From: Komarekiella delphini-convector SJRDD-AB1
Lineage (GTDB): Bacteria > Cyanobacteriota > Cyanobacteriia > Cyanobacteriales > Nostocaceae
Direction: 5' to 3'
DNA length: 64,000 nt
Assembly: GCF_014831675.1 (NCBI RefSeq)
Contig: NZ_VJXY01000007.1
Coordinates: 62,001 to 126,000 of the forward strand
Shown here: positions 53,200 through 63,337 of the stretch, one piece after another
Layout: the number at the start of each line of letters is the position of its first letter
How positions within the stretch are numbered: the stretch's first letter is position 1
Notes under the pieces: generated by a model
Databases searched by the model: none
What the model was told of the DNA's origin: nothing
What the model saw: the letters and a program-made list of their open reading frames with translations, nothing else
Position numbers and translations under genes: made by a program

Positions 53200-54033
53200 A
53201 TGGCAGCTATTCTTGGAAGTCGCACTATCAAGAAAAATCACCGTAAGAATTTCAATAAATTAGTTTCGCAAAAAATTGTGCCGCCACTGGTAGCATTAGC
53301 TATTTTTCTAGTGATTTGGCAACTACTTTGTTTAAATCCTAACTTTAAGTTACCTGGGCCGATAGAAACCTTTTCCGAAACTTGGAATCCTTTTATCATT
53401 AATCCATTTTTTGATAATGGCGAAAGTGATAAAGGCTTAGGCTGGCAGATACTCAGTAGTTTAGGAAGAGTTGGTTTAGGCTTTTCTCTAGCAGCAATTG
53501 TTGGTATCGCCTTGGGGATTTTGATTGGTGCTAATAAATTACTTTATAACGCTCTAGATCCCATTTTCCAAGTGTTGCGGACTGTACCGCCTCTCGCATG
53601 GCTACCAATTTCTTTAGCAGCATTTCAACAGGCTAATCCTTCAGCTATTTTCGTGATTTTCATTACATCTGTTTGGCCAGTTGTAATCAACACTACAGTG
53701 GGCGTGCAACAAATTCCTCAAGATTACATCAACGTAGCTAGAGTTTTGCGTTTAAAAGGAGCCAAGTATTTCTTTAAAGTGGTGTTTCCTGCCACTGTTC
53801 CTTATATATTCACAGGGTTACGCATTGGCATTGGTTTATCTTGGTTAGCAATTGTCGCAGCAGAAATGTTAGTCGGTGGTGTTGGAATTGGTTCATTTAT
53901 TTGGGATGCCTATAATACCACCACAGAAACTAACTTAAGCGAAATTATCCTCGCTTTAATTTATGTTGGTTTGGTCGGCTTAATCTTAGATAGATTAGTT
54001 GGCTTTATAGCTAGTAAGCTTGTACCCGAATAA
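53200..54033 (+). CDS. nrtB: Nitrate ABC transporter permease
   Basis: A 277-residue permease with six helices. The conserved loop is QIPQDYINVARVLRLKGAKYFFKVVFPATVPYIFTGLRIGIGLSWL. It forms the membrane channel for nitrate with the NrtC and NrtD ATPases. The 148-base gap after nrtA carries a short hairpin repeat (GAGCGATTCATCGCTC, 53097-53112). Confidence 0.95.
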   Translation: MAAILGSRTIKKNHRKNFNKLVSQKIVPPLVALAIFLVIWQLLCLNPNFKLPGPIETFSETWNPFIINPFFDNGESDKGLGWQILSSLGRVGLGFSLAAIVGIALGILIGANKLLYNALDPIFQVLRTVPPLAWLPISLAAFQQANPSAIFVIFITSVWPVVINTTVGVQQIPQDYINVARVLRLKGAKYFFKVVFPATVPYIFTGLRIGIGLSWLAIVAAEMLVGGVGIGSFIWDAYNTTTETNLSEIILALIYVGLVGLILDRLVGFIASKLVPE

Positions 54034-54089
54034 CAAAAGTAGGAAATGGGTTATTTCTCAATTACGAATTACGAATTACGAATTAAAAA

Positions 54090-56078
54090 ATGACTACTTT
54101 TGTTGAAGTTGATCACGTTGACCGTGTATTTGATCTGCCAACTGGTGGCAAATATATTGCTCTAAAAAATATTGAGTTGAAAATCCAACAAGGGGAATTT
54201 GTTTCTCTAATTGGACACTCTGGTTGTGGTAAATCTACTTTGCTCAACATCATTGCAGGTTTAGATCGAGCAAGTGTTGGTGGCGTTACCTTGGAAGGGC
54301 GGGAAATCAAAGATCCCAGTCCAGATCGGATGGTAGTGTTTCAAAACTACTCTTTGCTGCCTTGGTTAACAGTACGGGAAAACGTAGCCCTGGCTGTGGA
54401 TGAAGTGTATAAAGGTAAGCCCAAGGGTCAACGTCAAAGCATTATTGAAGAACATATCGATATGGTGGGGCTACGCCCTGCGGCGAATAAACGTCCGAGT
54501 GAGTTATCTGGGGGGATGAAACAACGGGTAGCGATCGCTCGCGCCCTAGCTACCCGTCCCAAGTTGTTACTGCTAGATGAACCCTTTGGGGCATTGGATG
54601 CCTTAACGCGGGGTAGCTTGCAAGAACAACTGATGAAAATTTGCAACGAACACAATGTTACATGCGTGATGGTGACACACGACGTGGATGAAGCGCTTTT
54701 ATTGAGCGATCGCGTCGTCATGCTCACCAACGGGCCAGAAGCTCATATCGGGCAAATTATCGAAGTGCCAATCCCCCGCCCGCGTCAACGCCTGGAAGTA
54801 GTCAAACATCCCAGCTATTACAGTCTGCGGAATGAAATGATTTACTTTCTCAACCAGCAAAAGCTGGCCAAGAAACGCAAAGTACAGCAGACTTCAGTAC
54901 CAGTAGCTACATTCCACAACGGCTTAGAAAAAGTCAATCTGGAAATTGGCTTTTTACCTTTAACTGATGCTGCACCTTTGATTGTTGCTAAAGAAAAAGG
55001 CTTCTTTGCTCAGTACGGTTTAGAAAAAATCACCCTCAATCGTGCCAGTAATTGGGAAGAAATAACTCAAGGGGTTGTTAATGGTAAATTAGACGCTGCT
55101 CAAATGCTTGCAGGAATGCCTTTAGCCCTAACTTTGGGTGCTGGTGGTAAAAAACCAATTCCTGTAATCAATGCCCTAAATATTTCTCGCAATGCTAACG
55201 CCATTACTTTAAGCAAAAGATTGTATAGCCAAGGAGTCAGAAACCTAACTGACTTAAAAGCAGCAATTAGCGCTACTCCCGACCATATTCTGACTTTGGG
55301 TGTAGTTCATCCTACTTCAATGCTGAATCTAATGCTGCGTTATTGGTTGGCGGCTGGTGGCATAGATCCCGATCAAGATGTCGGCTTAACGGTGATTCCA
55401 CCAATGGAAATGGTTTCTCAACTCAAAGCCGGAAATATTGACGGTTATTGTGCTGGAGAACCTTGGAACTACCTTGCTGTTCATCAAGACTTAGGCTTTG
55501 TTGCGGCTACAGCTTTGGAAATTTGGTCAGGACAGCCGAAAAAAGTCTTGGGAGTGCGAGAAGATTGGGCGCAGCAGTACCCAGAAACTTATCTTGCTCT
55601 GGTCAAAGCACTGCTAGAAGCTTGTAAATACTGTGATGATCTCCGCAACCGCGAAGAGATTTTAGAAATACTCTGCCGTTCTGAATATTTAGATATAGAT
55701 CCTGTGTACGTCCGTCCGGGATTCATCGATCCCTACGATCGCGGCGACGGTACACAACTACAAGAATTCACAGCATACAACCAGTTTTATCTCAACAAAA
55801 CCAACTATCCCAACAGGACTGAAATTTTGTGGATGGTGACTCAGATGGCGCGTTGGGGCTTAACACCTTTCCCAAAAAACTGGGTGGATGTGATTGAAAG
55901 AGTCTGTCGTACAGACATATTTGGTGCTGCTGCACGCGAACTTGGCTTACTCGACATCGGAGAGGATGACCCGATTCATTTATTTGATGGTAAAGTTTTT
56001 AACCCCTCAGAGCCGATAGAGTATCTCAAGAGCTTGGAAATTAAACGACAAATACGTATTGAAGAAGTATTTATTTAG
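54090..56078 (+). CDS. nrtC: Nitrate ABC transporter ATPase with NrtA-like regulatory domain
   Basis: A 662-residue protein. The N-terminal ATPase (~1-260) has GHSGCGKSTLLN, LSGGMKQRVAIARAL and LLLLDEPFGALDA; a linker then leads to an NrtA-like domain (~285-650) with IGFLPLTDAAPLIVAKEKGFFAQYG and GYCAGEPWNYLA. The C-terminal domain is known to sense ammonium and inhibit transport. GAATTAC heptamers fill the spacer from nrtB. Confidence 0.96.
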   Translation: MTTFVEVDHVDRVFDLPTGGKYIALKNIELKIQQGEFVSLIGHSGCGKSTLLNIIAGLDRASVGGVTLEGREIKDPSPDRMVVFQNYSLLPWLTVRENVALAVDEVYKGKPKGQRQSIIEEHIDMVGLRPAANKRPSELSGGMKQRVAIARALATRPKLLLLDEPFGALDALTRGSLQEQLMKICNEHNVTCVMVTHDVDEALLLSDRVVMLTNGPEAHIGQIIEVPIPRPRQRLEVVKHPSYYSLRNEMIYFLNQQKLAKKRKVQQTSVPVATFHNGLEKVNLEIGFLPLTDAAPLIVAKEKGFFAQYGLEKITLNRASNWEEITQGVVNGKLDAAQMLAGMPLALTLGAGGKKPIPVINALNISRNANAITLSKRLYSQGVRNLTDLKAAISATPDHILTLGVVHPTSMLNLMLRYWLAAGGIDPDQDVGLTVIPPMEMVSQLKAGNIDGYCAGEPWNYLAVHQDLGFVAATALEIWSGQPKKVLGVREDWAQQYPETYLALVKALLEACKYCDDLRNREEILEILCRSEYLDIDPVYVRPGFIDPYDRGDGTQLQEFTAYNQFYLNKTNYPNRTEILWMVTQMARWGLTPFPKNWVDVIERVCRTDIFGAAARELGLLDIGEDDPIHLFDGKVFNPSEPIEYLKSLEIKRQIRIEEVFI

Positions 56079-56219
56079 TCATTAATCACTTCTCATCATA
56101 AGATTACCTGCCTCTTCCTTTGCATCCTTGGCGTCCTTGGCGTCCTTGGCGGTTCGTTAAAAAAAATTAGTCTTCGAGCAGAAACAACAACTAATAAATA
56201 ACAAATTACTAAATTCATC

Positions 56220-57068
56220 ATGCAAACAGTAAACGGAACTAGCAGCAAAACTCAAATCAATCAACTGCAAACGAAAAAAGCAGAAAACTTTTTGGTAATT
56301 GAAGGTGTAAGCAAAATTTATCCAACTTCTGAAGGCCCTCACACCGTACTCGATGGAGTTGACCTAAAAGTGCGTGAGGGCGAATTCGTTTGCATCATTG
56401 GTCATTCTGGCTGTGGTAAATCAACTTTGCTCAACATGATTTCCGGGTTTAACACTCCCACCGACGGTGTTGTCCTGCTGCAAGACAAACCCATCACCGA
56501 ACCAGGCCCCGACCGGATGATGGTATTCCAAAACTATTGTTTACTGCCTTGGCTGAGCGTTTTTGATAACGTTTACCTAGCTGTAGATTCGGTGTTTCCG
56601 AAAAAACCCCAGGCAGAGAAACGGGCGATCGCCAGAGAACATTTAGCAATGGTGGGACTTACAGAAGCAGCTGACAAGAAACCCAATCAGCTTTCTGGAG
56701 GGATGAAACAGCGAGTTGCGATCGCCCGCGCCCTTTCCATCCGTCCCCAAGTTTTGATTCTCGATGAACCCTTTGGTGCATTAGATGCCATCACCAGAGA
56801 AGAATTACAAGAAGAACTGCTGCAAATCTGGCGTGAGCATCAAGTCACCGTACTGATGATTACCCATGACATTGATGAAGCGCTTTTCCTTGCCGACAGA
56901 GTTGTGATGATGACTAACGGGCCATCTGCTCACATCGGTGAAATCCTCAATATCCCCTTCTCCCGTCCCCGCAATCGTCGCCGCATCATGGAAGACCCTG
57001 AGTATTACAACCTGCGGAACTACGCTCTAGACTTCCTCTTTCGCCGATTTGCTCACGCTGACGAGTAA
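56220..57068 (+). CDS. nrtD: Nitrate ABC transporter ATPase
   Basis: A 282-residue ATPase partner of NrtC. Walker A is GHSGCGKST, the signature is LSGGMKQRVAIARAL and Walker B is LILDEPFGALDAI. It lacks the binding-protein-like domain. A repeat of CTTGGCGTC units precedes it (56128-56155). Confidence 0.95.
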   Translation: MQTVNGTSSKTQINQLQTKKAENFLVIEGVSKIYPTSEGPHTVLDGVDLKVREGEFVCIIGHSGCGKSTLLNMISGFNTPTDGVVLLQDKPITEPGPDRMMVFQNYCLLPWLSVFDNVYLAVDSVFPKKPQAEKRAIAREHLAMVGLTEAADKKPNQLSGGMKQRVAIARALSIRPQVLILDEPFGALDAITREELQEELLQIWREHQVTVLMITHDIDEALFLADRVVMMTNGPSAHIGEILNIPFSRPRNRRRIMEDPEYYNLRNYALDFLFRRFAHADE

Positions 57069-57168
57069 CAAAGTTTGTCATTGGTCATTTGTCATTCTCT
57101 TCCCCTGCTCCCCTGCTCCTCTACCTACCTCCCCTCCCCTACCCCTGATCTTCACTTAGGAAGGCCTA

Positions 57169-58671
57169 ATGCTTAAAAAATTATTTTCATTCAGCGGGCG
57201 CTACAGCATATTACATAAGACTTGGTTTGCCTTCTTTCTCACCTTTGTCTGTTGGTTTAATTTCGCTCCTTTTGCGACAACGATTGGTAAACAGCTACAG
57301 CTAGCGCCCGAACAAATTAAAACTTTGGCTATTTGTAATCTGGCTTTGACTATTCCAGCGCGGATCATCATTGGGATGCTTCTGGATCGTTTTGGCCCCA
57401 GACGTACCTATTCAATGCTGCTGATTTTTGCGGCTGTTCCCTGTTTGGCTACGGCGCTGTCGCAAGACTTTAACCAACTAGTTATCAGCCGCTTATTGAT
57501 GGGAATTGTTGGATCTGGGTTTGTGGTTGGTATCCGCATGGTGTCGGAGTGGTTCCCCCCAAAGGAGATGGGAATTGCTCAAGGTATTTATGGTGGTTGG
57601 GGTAACTTTGGGGCTTTTGGGGCAGAGTTTGCTTTGCCAATACTTGCAGTTTCTACTAGCTTTATGGCTGGTGGTGCTTCTAACTGGCGTTTTGCGATCG
57701 CTCTTACAGGGATCATTGCAGCCATCTATGGCGTAATTTATTACAACAGTGTCCAAGATACACCCCCAGGCAAAGTCTACAAGAAACCTAAGAAAAATGG
57801 TTCTCTAGAAGTGACCAGCGTCAAAAGCTTCTGGGCAATGATTATCTCCAATTTTGGTTTAATTTTTGCTCTAGGTTTATTAGCTTGGCGTTTAGAACAA
57901 AAGAACATTCACTTTTTGACTTTAAGCCAAATGTATCTGGCTTGGTTGCTATTAGGAGGATTATTTGCTTACCAAACTTACAAAGCTTGGCAGGTTAATC
58001 GGGAACTTTTAATTGGCAAAAAAACTTATGCTGCATCTGAACGCTTTCAGTTTGGTCAAGTAGCTTTACTCGAATTCACTTATGTAACTAACTTTGGTAG
58101 CGAGCTGGCAGCCGTTTCCATGTTACCTGCATTTTTTGAAAAAACTTTTGCTTTAGAGCATGTAGTAGCTGGGATGATTGCTGCTACATATCCCTTTTTG
58201 AACTTAATTTCTCGTCCCAGCGGTGGTTTAATTTCTGATAAGTTAGGTTCTCGCAAATGGACAATGACAATTATCAGTGTTGGTATTGGTATCGGCTATG
58301 TGATGACCCATTTTATTAATAGCAGTTGGCCGATTCCGCTGGCGATCGCAGCTACTATGTTTGCCGCTTACTGTGCTCAAGCTGGTTGCGGTGCAACCTA
58401 CGGTATTGTACCTCTAATTAAAAAAGAAGCCACTGGACAAATTGCCGGAAATGTTGGGGCTTACGGTAATTTTGGTGGTGTGGTTTATCTGACAATTTTC
58501 AGTTTAACTAACGCACAAACACTGTTTAGCACAATGGCTATAGCCGCTTTTATCTGTGCTTTTATGTGTGCCTTTTTCCTTAAAGAACCGCAAGGCTCTT
58601 TTGCATCTGCTGATGAAAGTGAATTACAAGAAACTTCCAATAAAAACTCTACTGTACTAGTAGAAGAATAA
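57169..58671 (+). CDS. nrtP: Major facilitator nitrate/nitrite transporter
   Basis: A 500-residue MFS protein with twelve helices. It matches the nitrate-nitrite porter family: WFNFAPFATTIGKQLQLAPEQIK, RIIIGMLLDRFGPRRTY, GIAQGIYGGWGNFGAFGAEF (one nitrate signature) and GNVGAYGNFGGVVYL (the other). It is an alternative route for nitrate. In this cluster it follows a full NrtABCD set, which is unusual. A stem-loop follows at 58790-58809. Confidence 0.9.
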   Translation: MLKKLFSFSGRYSILHKTWFAFFLTFVCWFNFAPFATTIGKQLQLAPEQIKTLAICNLALTIPARIIIGMLLDRFGPRRTYSMLLIFAAVPCLATALSQDFNQLVISRLLMGIVGSGFVVGIRMVSEWFPPKEMGIAQGIYGGWGNFGAFGAEFALPILAVSTSFMAGGASNWRFAIALTGIIAAIYGVIYYNSVQDTPPGKVYKKPKKNGSLEVTSVKSFWAMIISNFGLIFALGLLAWRLEQKNIHFLTLSQMYLAWLLLGGLFAYQTYKAWQVNRELLIGKKTYAASERFQFGQVALLEFTYVTNFGSELAAVSMLPAFFEKTFALEHVVAGMIAATYPFLNLISRPSGGLISDKLGSRKWTMTIISVGIGIGYVMTHFINSSWPIPLAIAATMFAAYCAQAGCGATYGIVPLIKKEATGQIAGNVGAYGNFGGVVYLTIFSLTNAQTLFSTMAIAAFICAFMCAFFLKEPQGSFASADESELQETSNKNSTVLVEE

Positions 58672-58789
58672 GCTAGTTGCAAAGGTAGTCACTGAGTGAA
58701 GTTTCAGTTATAAAAATGTAGTCTGCATAGAGATAAAGACAAGATTTAGCTTTAGCTCATCAAAACTTTGAAGCGGACTACAGTATCTC

Positions 58790-58809
58790 AAAGCCTGCCT
58801 ACAGGCTTT
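58790..58809 (+). terminator. Stem-loop after nrtP
   Basis: Perfect 8-bp AAAGCCTG / CAGGCTTT with a 4-base loop, 118 bases after the nrtP stop, followed by AT-rich DNA. Confidence 0.6.
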
Positions 58810-58987
58810 ATTCGTTTATATTTACCTTTCTATACTGGAAAAGTTTTTGTAAATCCTGCTTAAATCAGTATGTAAAATTTCAAAAATTGGTAAAAATATG
58901 ATTGTTAAAATTCAAAAATAATAAGTATTTAACCAATAATTACTGTAATTTTGATAGATAAAAAATATTAAAAATAAAGCATAAAAA

Positions 58988-59001
58988 GTATCGTGCATTA
59001 C
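58988..59001 (+). promoter_or_regulatory. Putative NtcA site upstream of narB
   Basis: GTATCGTGCATTAC matches GTA-N8-TAC. The -10 is less clear: TTAAAT begins 22 bases downstream, and TAATAT (TA-N3-T) begins 17 bases downstream. It would give a leader of about 210 bases. Confidence 0.5.
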
Positions 59002-59243
59002 ATTTCATTTGATTTAAATAATATTAAATAAGTAAAAATACTAGATTAATCGTTTAATCAAAGTTAAAAAAACATAATTGGGCAAATTTTAGTAACTTAA
59101 ATTATTAGTTTTGAACAAGGAGCAGTTTAAATATTTTCTCATTACCACTAGTTAAGTTAATAACGACATGATTCGCTAAAATTGCGTCTCTACAAACCTT
59201 GCTTTTCAATATTTAAAAAATCAGCGAACACGGTACAACTGTC

Positions 59244-61541
59244 ATGAGTGAATTTACCAAAACCCTTTGTCCATACTGCGGTGTTGGCTGTGGTTTAGAA
59301 GTTTCACCTCCAGCCCAACCTAACAAAGCGACTAATCGAGATAGCCAAGGAAATCCAATTTGGCGGGTGCGAGGCGACAAAGCACACCCATCCAGTCAGG
59401 GTATGGTTTGCGTTAAAGGTGCGACGATCGCTGAATCCTTAGATAAAAATAGACTACATTACCCAATGGTGCGAGACTCGTTAGATCAGGAGTTCCGGCG
59501 CGTTAGTTGGGATGAAGCTTTTGATCTGATCACCAAGCGCATTCAAACCGTGCGCTTTACCCAAGGGCCAGAAGCCTTATGTATGTATGGTTCCGGTCAG
59601 TTTCAAACCGAGGACTACTACATTGCTCAGAAACTCATGAAAGGCTGTCTGGGTACTAATAATTTTGATGCCAACTCTCGCTTATGTATGTCTAGTGCTG
59701 TAGCTGGCTATATTCAAAGCTTTGGCTCAGATGGCCCTCCCTGCTGTTACGAAGACTTGGAGTTAACCGACTGTGCATTTTTAATTGGCACTAATACGGC
59801 TGAATGTCATCCAATTGTTTTCAATCGGTTAGAGAAGTATCACAGAAAGAATCGCAAAGTCAAAATGATTGTGGTCGATCCCCGTCGCACACCAACCGCA
59901 GAAGCCGCAGACTTACATTTAGCGATTCGTCCTGGTACAGATATCGATTTGTTGAATGGGATCGCACATTTATTGATGCGCTGGAACTACATCGATACGA
60001 TGTTTATGGACGACTGCACCAGTAACTTTCCCGCTTATGCTGAGGTGATTCGGCACTATCCGCCAGAAGTAGTGGCTCGTGAATGTGGGATTAGTATTGA
60101 AGATTTAGAAACAGCAGCCCGGTACTGGGGTGAATCTGGGCGGGTACTGTCTCTATGGTCAATGGGTGTGAATCAATCGTCAGAAGGGACGGCTAAGGTC
60201 AGAACGATCATTAATCTGCACCTGATGACCGGACAAATTGGCAAACCAGGAGCAGGCCCTTTCTCGCTCACAGGTCAGCCGAACGCGATGGGAGGACGGG
60301 AAGCCGGAGGTTTGGCGCATTTATTACCTGGTTATCGGGTGGTAAAAAATCCTCAGCATCGCGCAGAAGTTGAGGAATTTTGGGGACTCAAGCCAGGACA
60401 GATTTCGCCTAATCCGGGTCTGACTGCATGGGATATGATTACTGGATTGGAAACTGGCGATGTGGGATTACTGTGGATTGCTGCTACTAATCCAGCTGTG
60501 AGTATGCCAGATTTGGAACGGACGAAGAAGGCGTTGTTGCGATCGCCCTTCACTATCTACCAAGACGCCTATTACCCTACAGAAACCGCCGCTTATGCTC
60601 ACGTCCTATTACCTGCTGCACAATGGGGTGAGAAAACTGGCGTGATGACAAATTCTGAACGGGTGGTAACTTTGTGTTCAGCATTCCGCCAACCGCCAAG
60701 AGAAGCGAAAGCTGATTGGGAAATTTTTGCCGAGGTTGGTCGCAGATTAGGTTTTGCTGGAGAGTTTGCTTTTGCTAACTCGGCTGAAGTTTATGCTGAG
60801 TTTACCCAACTAACTCGCGGGAGGCCTTGCGATATGACGGGTATCAGTCATGAGCAATTACAGACTGAAGGAGCAACTCAGTGGCCTTACCCAGAAGAAA
60901 AAGCCGAGCCAATATTTATGGATTCCGAAACAGGAATTCTCAGTTTTGAGCCAGAAGAAGGCGACGATGAAGAAATTCTATTACACAAGGAAGCCGCGAA
61001 GAAACAGAAGTACTATAGACGCAGAACTGGTAAACGTCTCTACACGGATTTGCGCTTTCATACCCCTGATGGACGCGCCCGATTTGCAGCATTTTACTCG
61101 CGCGGATTAGCAGAACCACCTGATCCAAATTATCCCTTTGTACTGACTAATGGAAGGCTTTACGGACACTGGCACACTCAGACGCGCACCGGTCGAATTG
61201 AAAAAATTCGCCAAATGCATCCCGAACCATTTATAGAAATTCATCCCCGTGATGCCGCTGTTTTGAATATTGCAGATCATCAGTTGATAGAAGTGCGATC
61301 GCGCCGAGGTAAAGCTAATTTTCCTGCAAAAGTGACAAAGGCGATCGCACCTGGCACAGTTTTTGTACCCATGCACTGGGGCGCACTGTGGGCAGACGAC
61401 GCCGAAGCCAACGCCCTCACCCATCCAGAATCTTGCCCCGATTCACTGCAACCAGAATTAAAAGCTTGTGCAGTGCAGCTAATACCAATTTCTGTAGAAG
61501 TTACAGTCAAAAATTATCAACTCCAGTCTTCACAGTGGTAA
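59244..61541 (+). CDS. narB: Ferredoxin-nitrate reductase
   Basis: A 765-residue molybdopterin enzyme that reduces nitrate to nitrite with electrons from ferredoxin. The N-terminal [4Fe-4S] ligands are CPYCGVGC...GMVCVKG. The Mo-bisMGD regions [27 protein letters not shown] (with the Mo-coordinating Cys), [12 protein letters not shown] and the C-terminal [20 protein letters not shown] are present. Its partner NarM is coded downstream. Confidence 0.97.
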   Translation: MSEFTKTLCPYCGVGCGLEVSPPAQPNKATNRDSQGNPIWRVRGDKAHPSSQGMVCVKGATIAESLDKNRLHYPMVRDSLDQEFRRVSWDEAFDLITKRIQTVRFTQGPEALCMYGSGQFQTEDYYIAQKLMKGCLGTNNFDANSRLCMSSAVAGYIQSFGSDGPPCCYEDLELTDCAFLIGTNTAECHPIVFNRLEKYHRKNRKVKMIVVDPRRTPTAEAADLHLAIRPGTDIDLLNGIAHLLMRWNYIDTMFMDDCTSNFPAYAEVIRHYPPEVVARECGISIEDLETAARYWGESGRVLSLWSMGVNQSSEGTAKVRTIINLHLMTGQIGKPGAGPFSLTGQPNAMGGREAGGLAHLLPGYRVVKNPQHRAEVEEFWGLKPGQISPNPGLTAWDMITGLETGDVGLLWIAATNPAVSMPDLERTKKALLRSPFTIYQDAYYPTETAAYAHVLLPAAQWGEKTGVMTNSERVVTLCSAFRQPPREAKADWEIFAEVGRRLGFAGEFAFANSAEVYAEFTQLTRGRPCDMTGISHEQLQTEGATQWPYPEEKAEPIFMDSETGILSFEPEEGDDEEILLHKEAAKKQKYYRRRTGKRLYTDLRFHTPDGRARFAAFYSRGLAEPPDPNYPFVLTNGRLYGHWHTQTRTGRIEKIRQMHPEPFIEIHPRDAAVLNIADHQLIEVRSRRGKANFPAKVTKAIAPGTVFVPMHWGALWADDAEANALTHPESCPDSLQPELKACAVQLIPISVEVTVKNYQLQSSQW

Positions 61542-61828
61542 GCTGCTAAGTATACCTTTCAATAGTAAATTGGTAATAAATAATCTAGTCAAATATCCAT
61601 AGTCAATAGTCAATGGTAATTATTAAGTTTTTTGATTATATACTCTTGACTATTAACCATTACCATTTTAAGAAAGGTAAAATTCTCATTATCAAGAAGC
61701 TTGCCTAGTACTAGCTTGAGTTATGAAAAATAAAAAACTTAATATGAAACTTGCAAAGTGCTTTTTTTAATCCTCTAGATTTATCTATGGGATTTTTATT
61801 TTTTTTACTTTAAAACCGGGTGCAGCAG

Positions 61829-62287
61829 ATGAAGAAATTGCTTAGGAAAGTTGCAGAAGTTACCAAAGATGAGAACTTTATGCACGTCATCGAACACATA
61901 GAGGTGATAGTTTCTAAAGTTCTATCTATTTTAATGGTCGTAGTAATTTTGGTTGCGATCGGTGATCTAGTAATTTTTATTATTCAAGAATTATTTACAA
62001 CTCCATACGCCAGGTTTAACACAACATTGTTTAAAATATTCGGGTTGTTTTTGAATGTTTTAATTGCTTTAGAAATCTTAGAAAATATCACAGCTTATCT
62101 GCGAAAACACGTTTTTCAGGTAGAATTAGTTATCGTAACTTCTTTGATTGCTATTGCCAGAAAAATAATTATTCTTGACTTGGAAAAAGTCACGGGCATT
62201 GATATTATTGGTTTAGGAATTGCTATTCTAGCTTTGTCAATTAGTTATTTAATAATTCGCTTCAGTAATTCTAGACATTTCCATTAA
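61829..62287 (+). CDS. PsiE-family membrane protein
   Basis: A 152-residue protein with four hydrophobic helices (VLSILMVVVILVAIGDLVIFII; FGLFLNVLIALEILENITAYL; VELVIVTSLIAIARKIII; IGLGIAILALSISYLIIRF). This is the phosphate-starvation-inducible PsiE fold. ATG 61829 is preferred over GTG 61820. Its role inside the nitrate locus is unclear. Confidence 0.75.
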   Translation: MKKLLRKVAEVTKDENFMHVIEHIEVIVSKVLSILMVVVILVAIGDLVIFIIQELFTTPYARFNTTLFKIFGLFLNVLIALEILENITAYLRKHVFQVELVIVTSLIAIARKIIILDLEKVTGIDIIGLGIAILALSISYLIIRFSNSRHFH

Positions 62288-62697
62288 AATAGGACATTTA
62301 AATAATTCGTAATTCGTAATTCGTAATTAAGTTTTGTAATGAGGATTTAACCCCAATACAAAGCTTGCCGATTATAAAACCGGGGGACTTAAACCCACGG
62401 AACTAGTTAAAATTTAGAATAAATTATAAGAGTAAAAAGCTCTTTGATATTGTGAGCCAAATAATCCTTATACAACGGGTAAGCTAAAAAGCGAGTGGAA
62501 TGACTTACGATCACTATCATACCTTTCCCCTTTTCTCTTTTATCCCTCTTGTTTATTACTAGATAATATTAAGTAGAAAAGCTTATAATTAAATACAAGC
62601 TCGTAGTCAGCGGCTCTAACCCTTTAAAACTTGACAGCGATAAATCGCTAACTACGAAAAAAAATTTTATCTGAAATTGAATTTTTAACTATTGATT
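62288..62697. other. Intergenic region upstream of narM
   Basis: The 410-base gap includes TAATTCG heptamers (62304-62328) and a small repeat with CGGCTCTAACCC near 62610. I see no NtcA box at the canonical spacing and no gene. Confidence 0.4.
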
Positions 62698-63150
62698 ATG
62701 GCAACTTTCTTTAAATTTGAAAGCGATTTTGTTGACTCCCTGCGTTGCATCCCCATGCAAGTACGTTACAAATTAGATAGCTGTGGCATCAAGCTAAAAT
62801 TGTCTGATTGGAACCACATGGCTCACGCTGAGCGTGAAACTTTAGTCGAATTACCTTGCACTACAGAAACGGAAATTCGAGCTTACCAAGAATATCTCCA
62901 GCAGTTAATTTTAGAACGCACAGGCATACCACCTGCAAAATTGCCTATCGAGGCTCATCCTGCATGGATGGACTCTACTACTATACCAGGCAGCATTCAA
63001 GAAAAATCTCAAGAAATACATATTACCCTCACACCGCATCAGTGGGCAAATTTAACTCCCTTACAGCGTTTTGCTCTGATTAAACTTAGCCGTTCAGGAC
63101 ATGAAAACAAAAACTTTCCAAAAGCAATGGCAGAATTTTCTCTGCTTTAA
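62698..63150 (+). CDS. narM: Nitrate reductase-associated protein NarM
   Basis: A 150-residue soluble protein: FFKFESDFVDSLRCIPMQVRYKLDSCGIKLKLSDWNHM and EIHITLTPHQWANLTPLQRFALIKLSRSGHENKNF. This matches NarM, required for active NarB in cyanobacteria. ATG 62698 is chosen. Its presence near narB supports the assignment. Confidence 0.88.
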   Translation: MATFFKFESDFVDSLRCIPMQVRYKLDSCGIKLKLSDWNHMAHAERETLVELPCTTETEIRAYQEYLQQLILERTGIPPAKLPIEAHPAWMDSTTIPGSIQEKSQEIHITLTPHQWANLTPLQRFALIKLSRSGHENKNFPKAMAEFSLL

Positions 63151-63228
63151 TTAACCTTGGTGATTAATCAGACTTTTCGCGTCTGTAGAAAGCTCAACGC
63201 GCAACCTAATCCCCACCTCCCTTTTATA

Positions 63229-63308
63229 GTGACAGACAGAACATGTAGAGACGTTGCAATGCAACGTCTCTACAAAAGGATTTGTTGCAATTATTATTGA
63301 ATTGGTAT
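63229..63308. repeat. MITE-like element, second copy (inverted)
   Basis: From GTGACAGACAGAACATG through the central palindrome GTAGAGACGTTGCA / TGCAACGTCTCTAC (63245-63273) to AATTGGTAT, this matches the minus strand of 32995-33095. The other terminal repeat is missing. Confidence 0.8.
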
Positions 63309-63337
63309 AAAAATATGTCGGTTCTTGAAAGAATCAA

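Larger units (their letters stand above)
58672..59243. other. Intergenic region between nrtP and narB
   Basis: The 572-base AT-rich gap contains a terminator-like stem (58790-58809) and an NtcA-type site (58988-59001). So narB is probably transcribed at least partly on its own. No gene was recognised. Confidence 0.55.
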
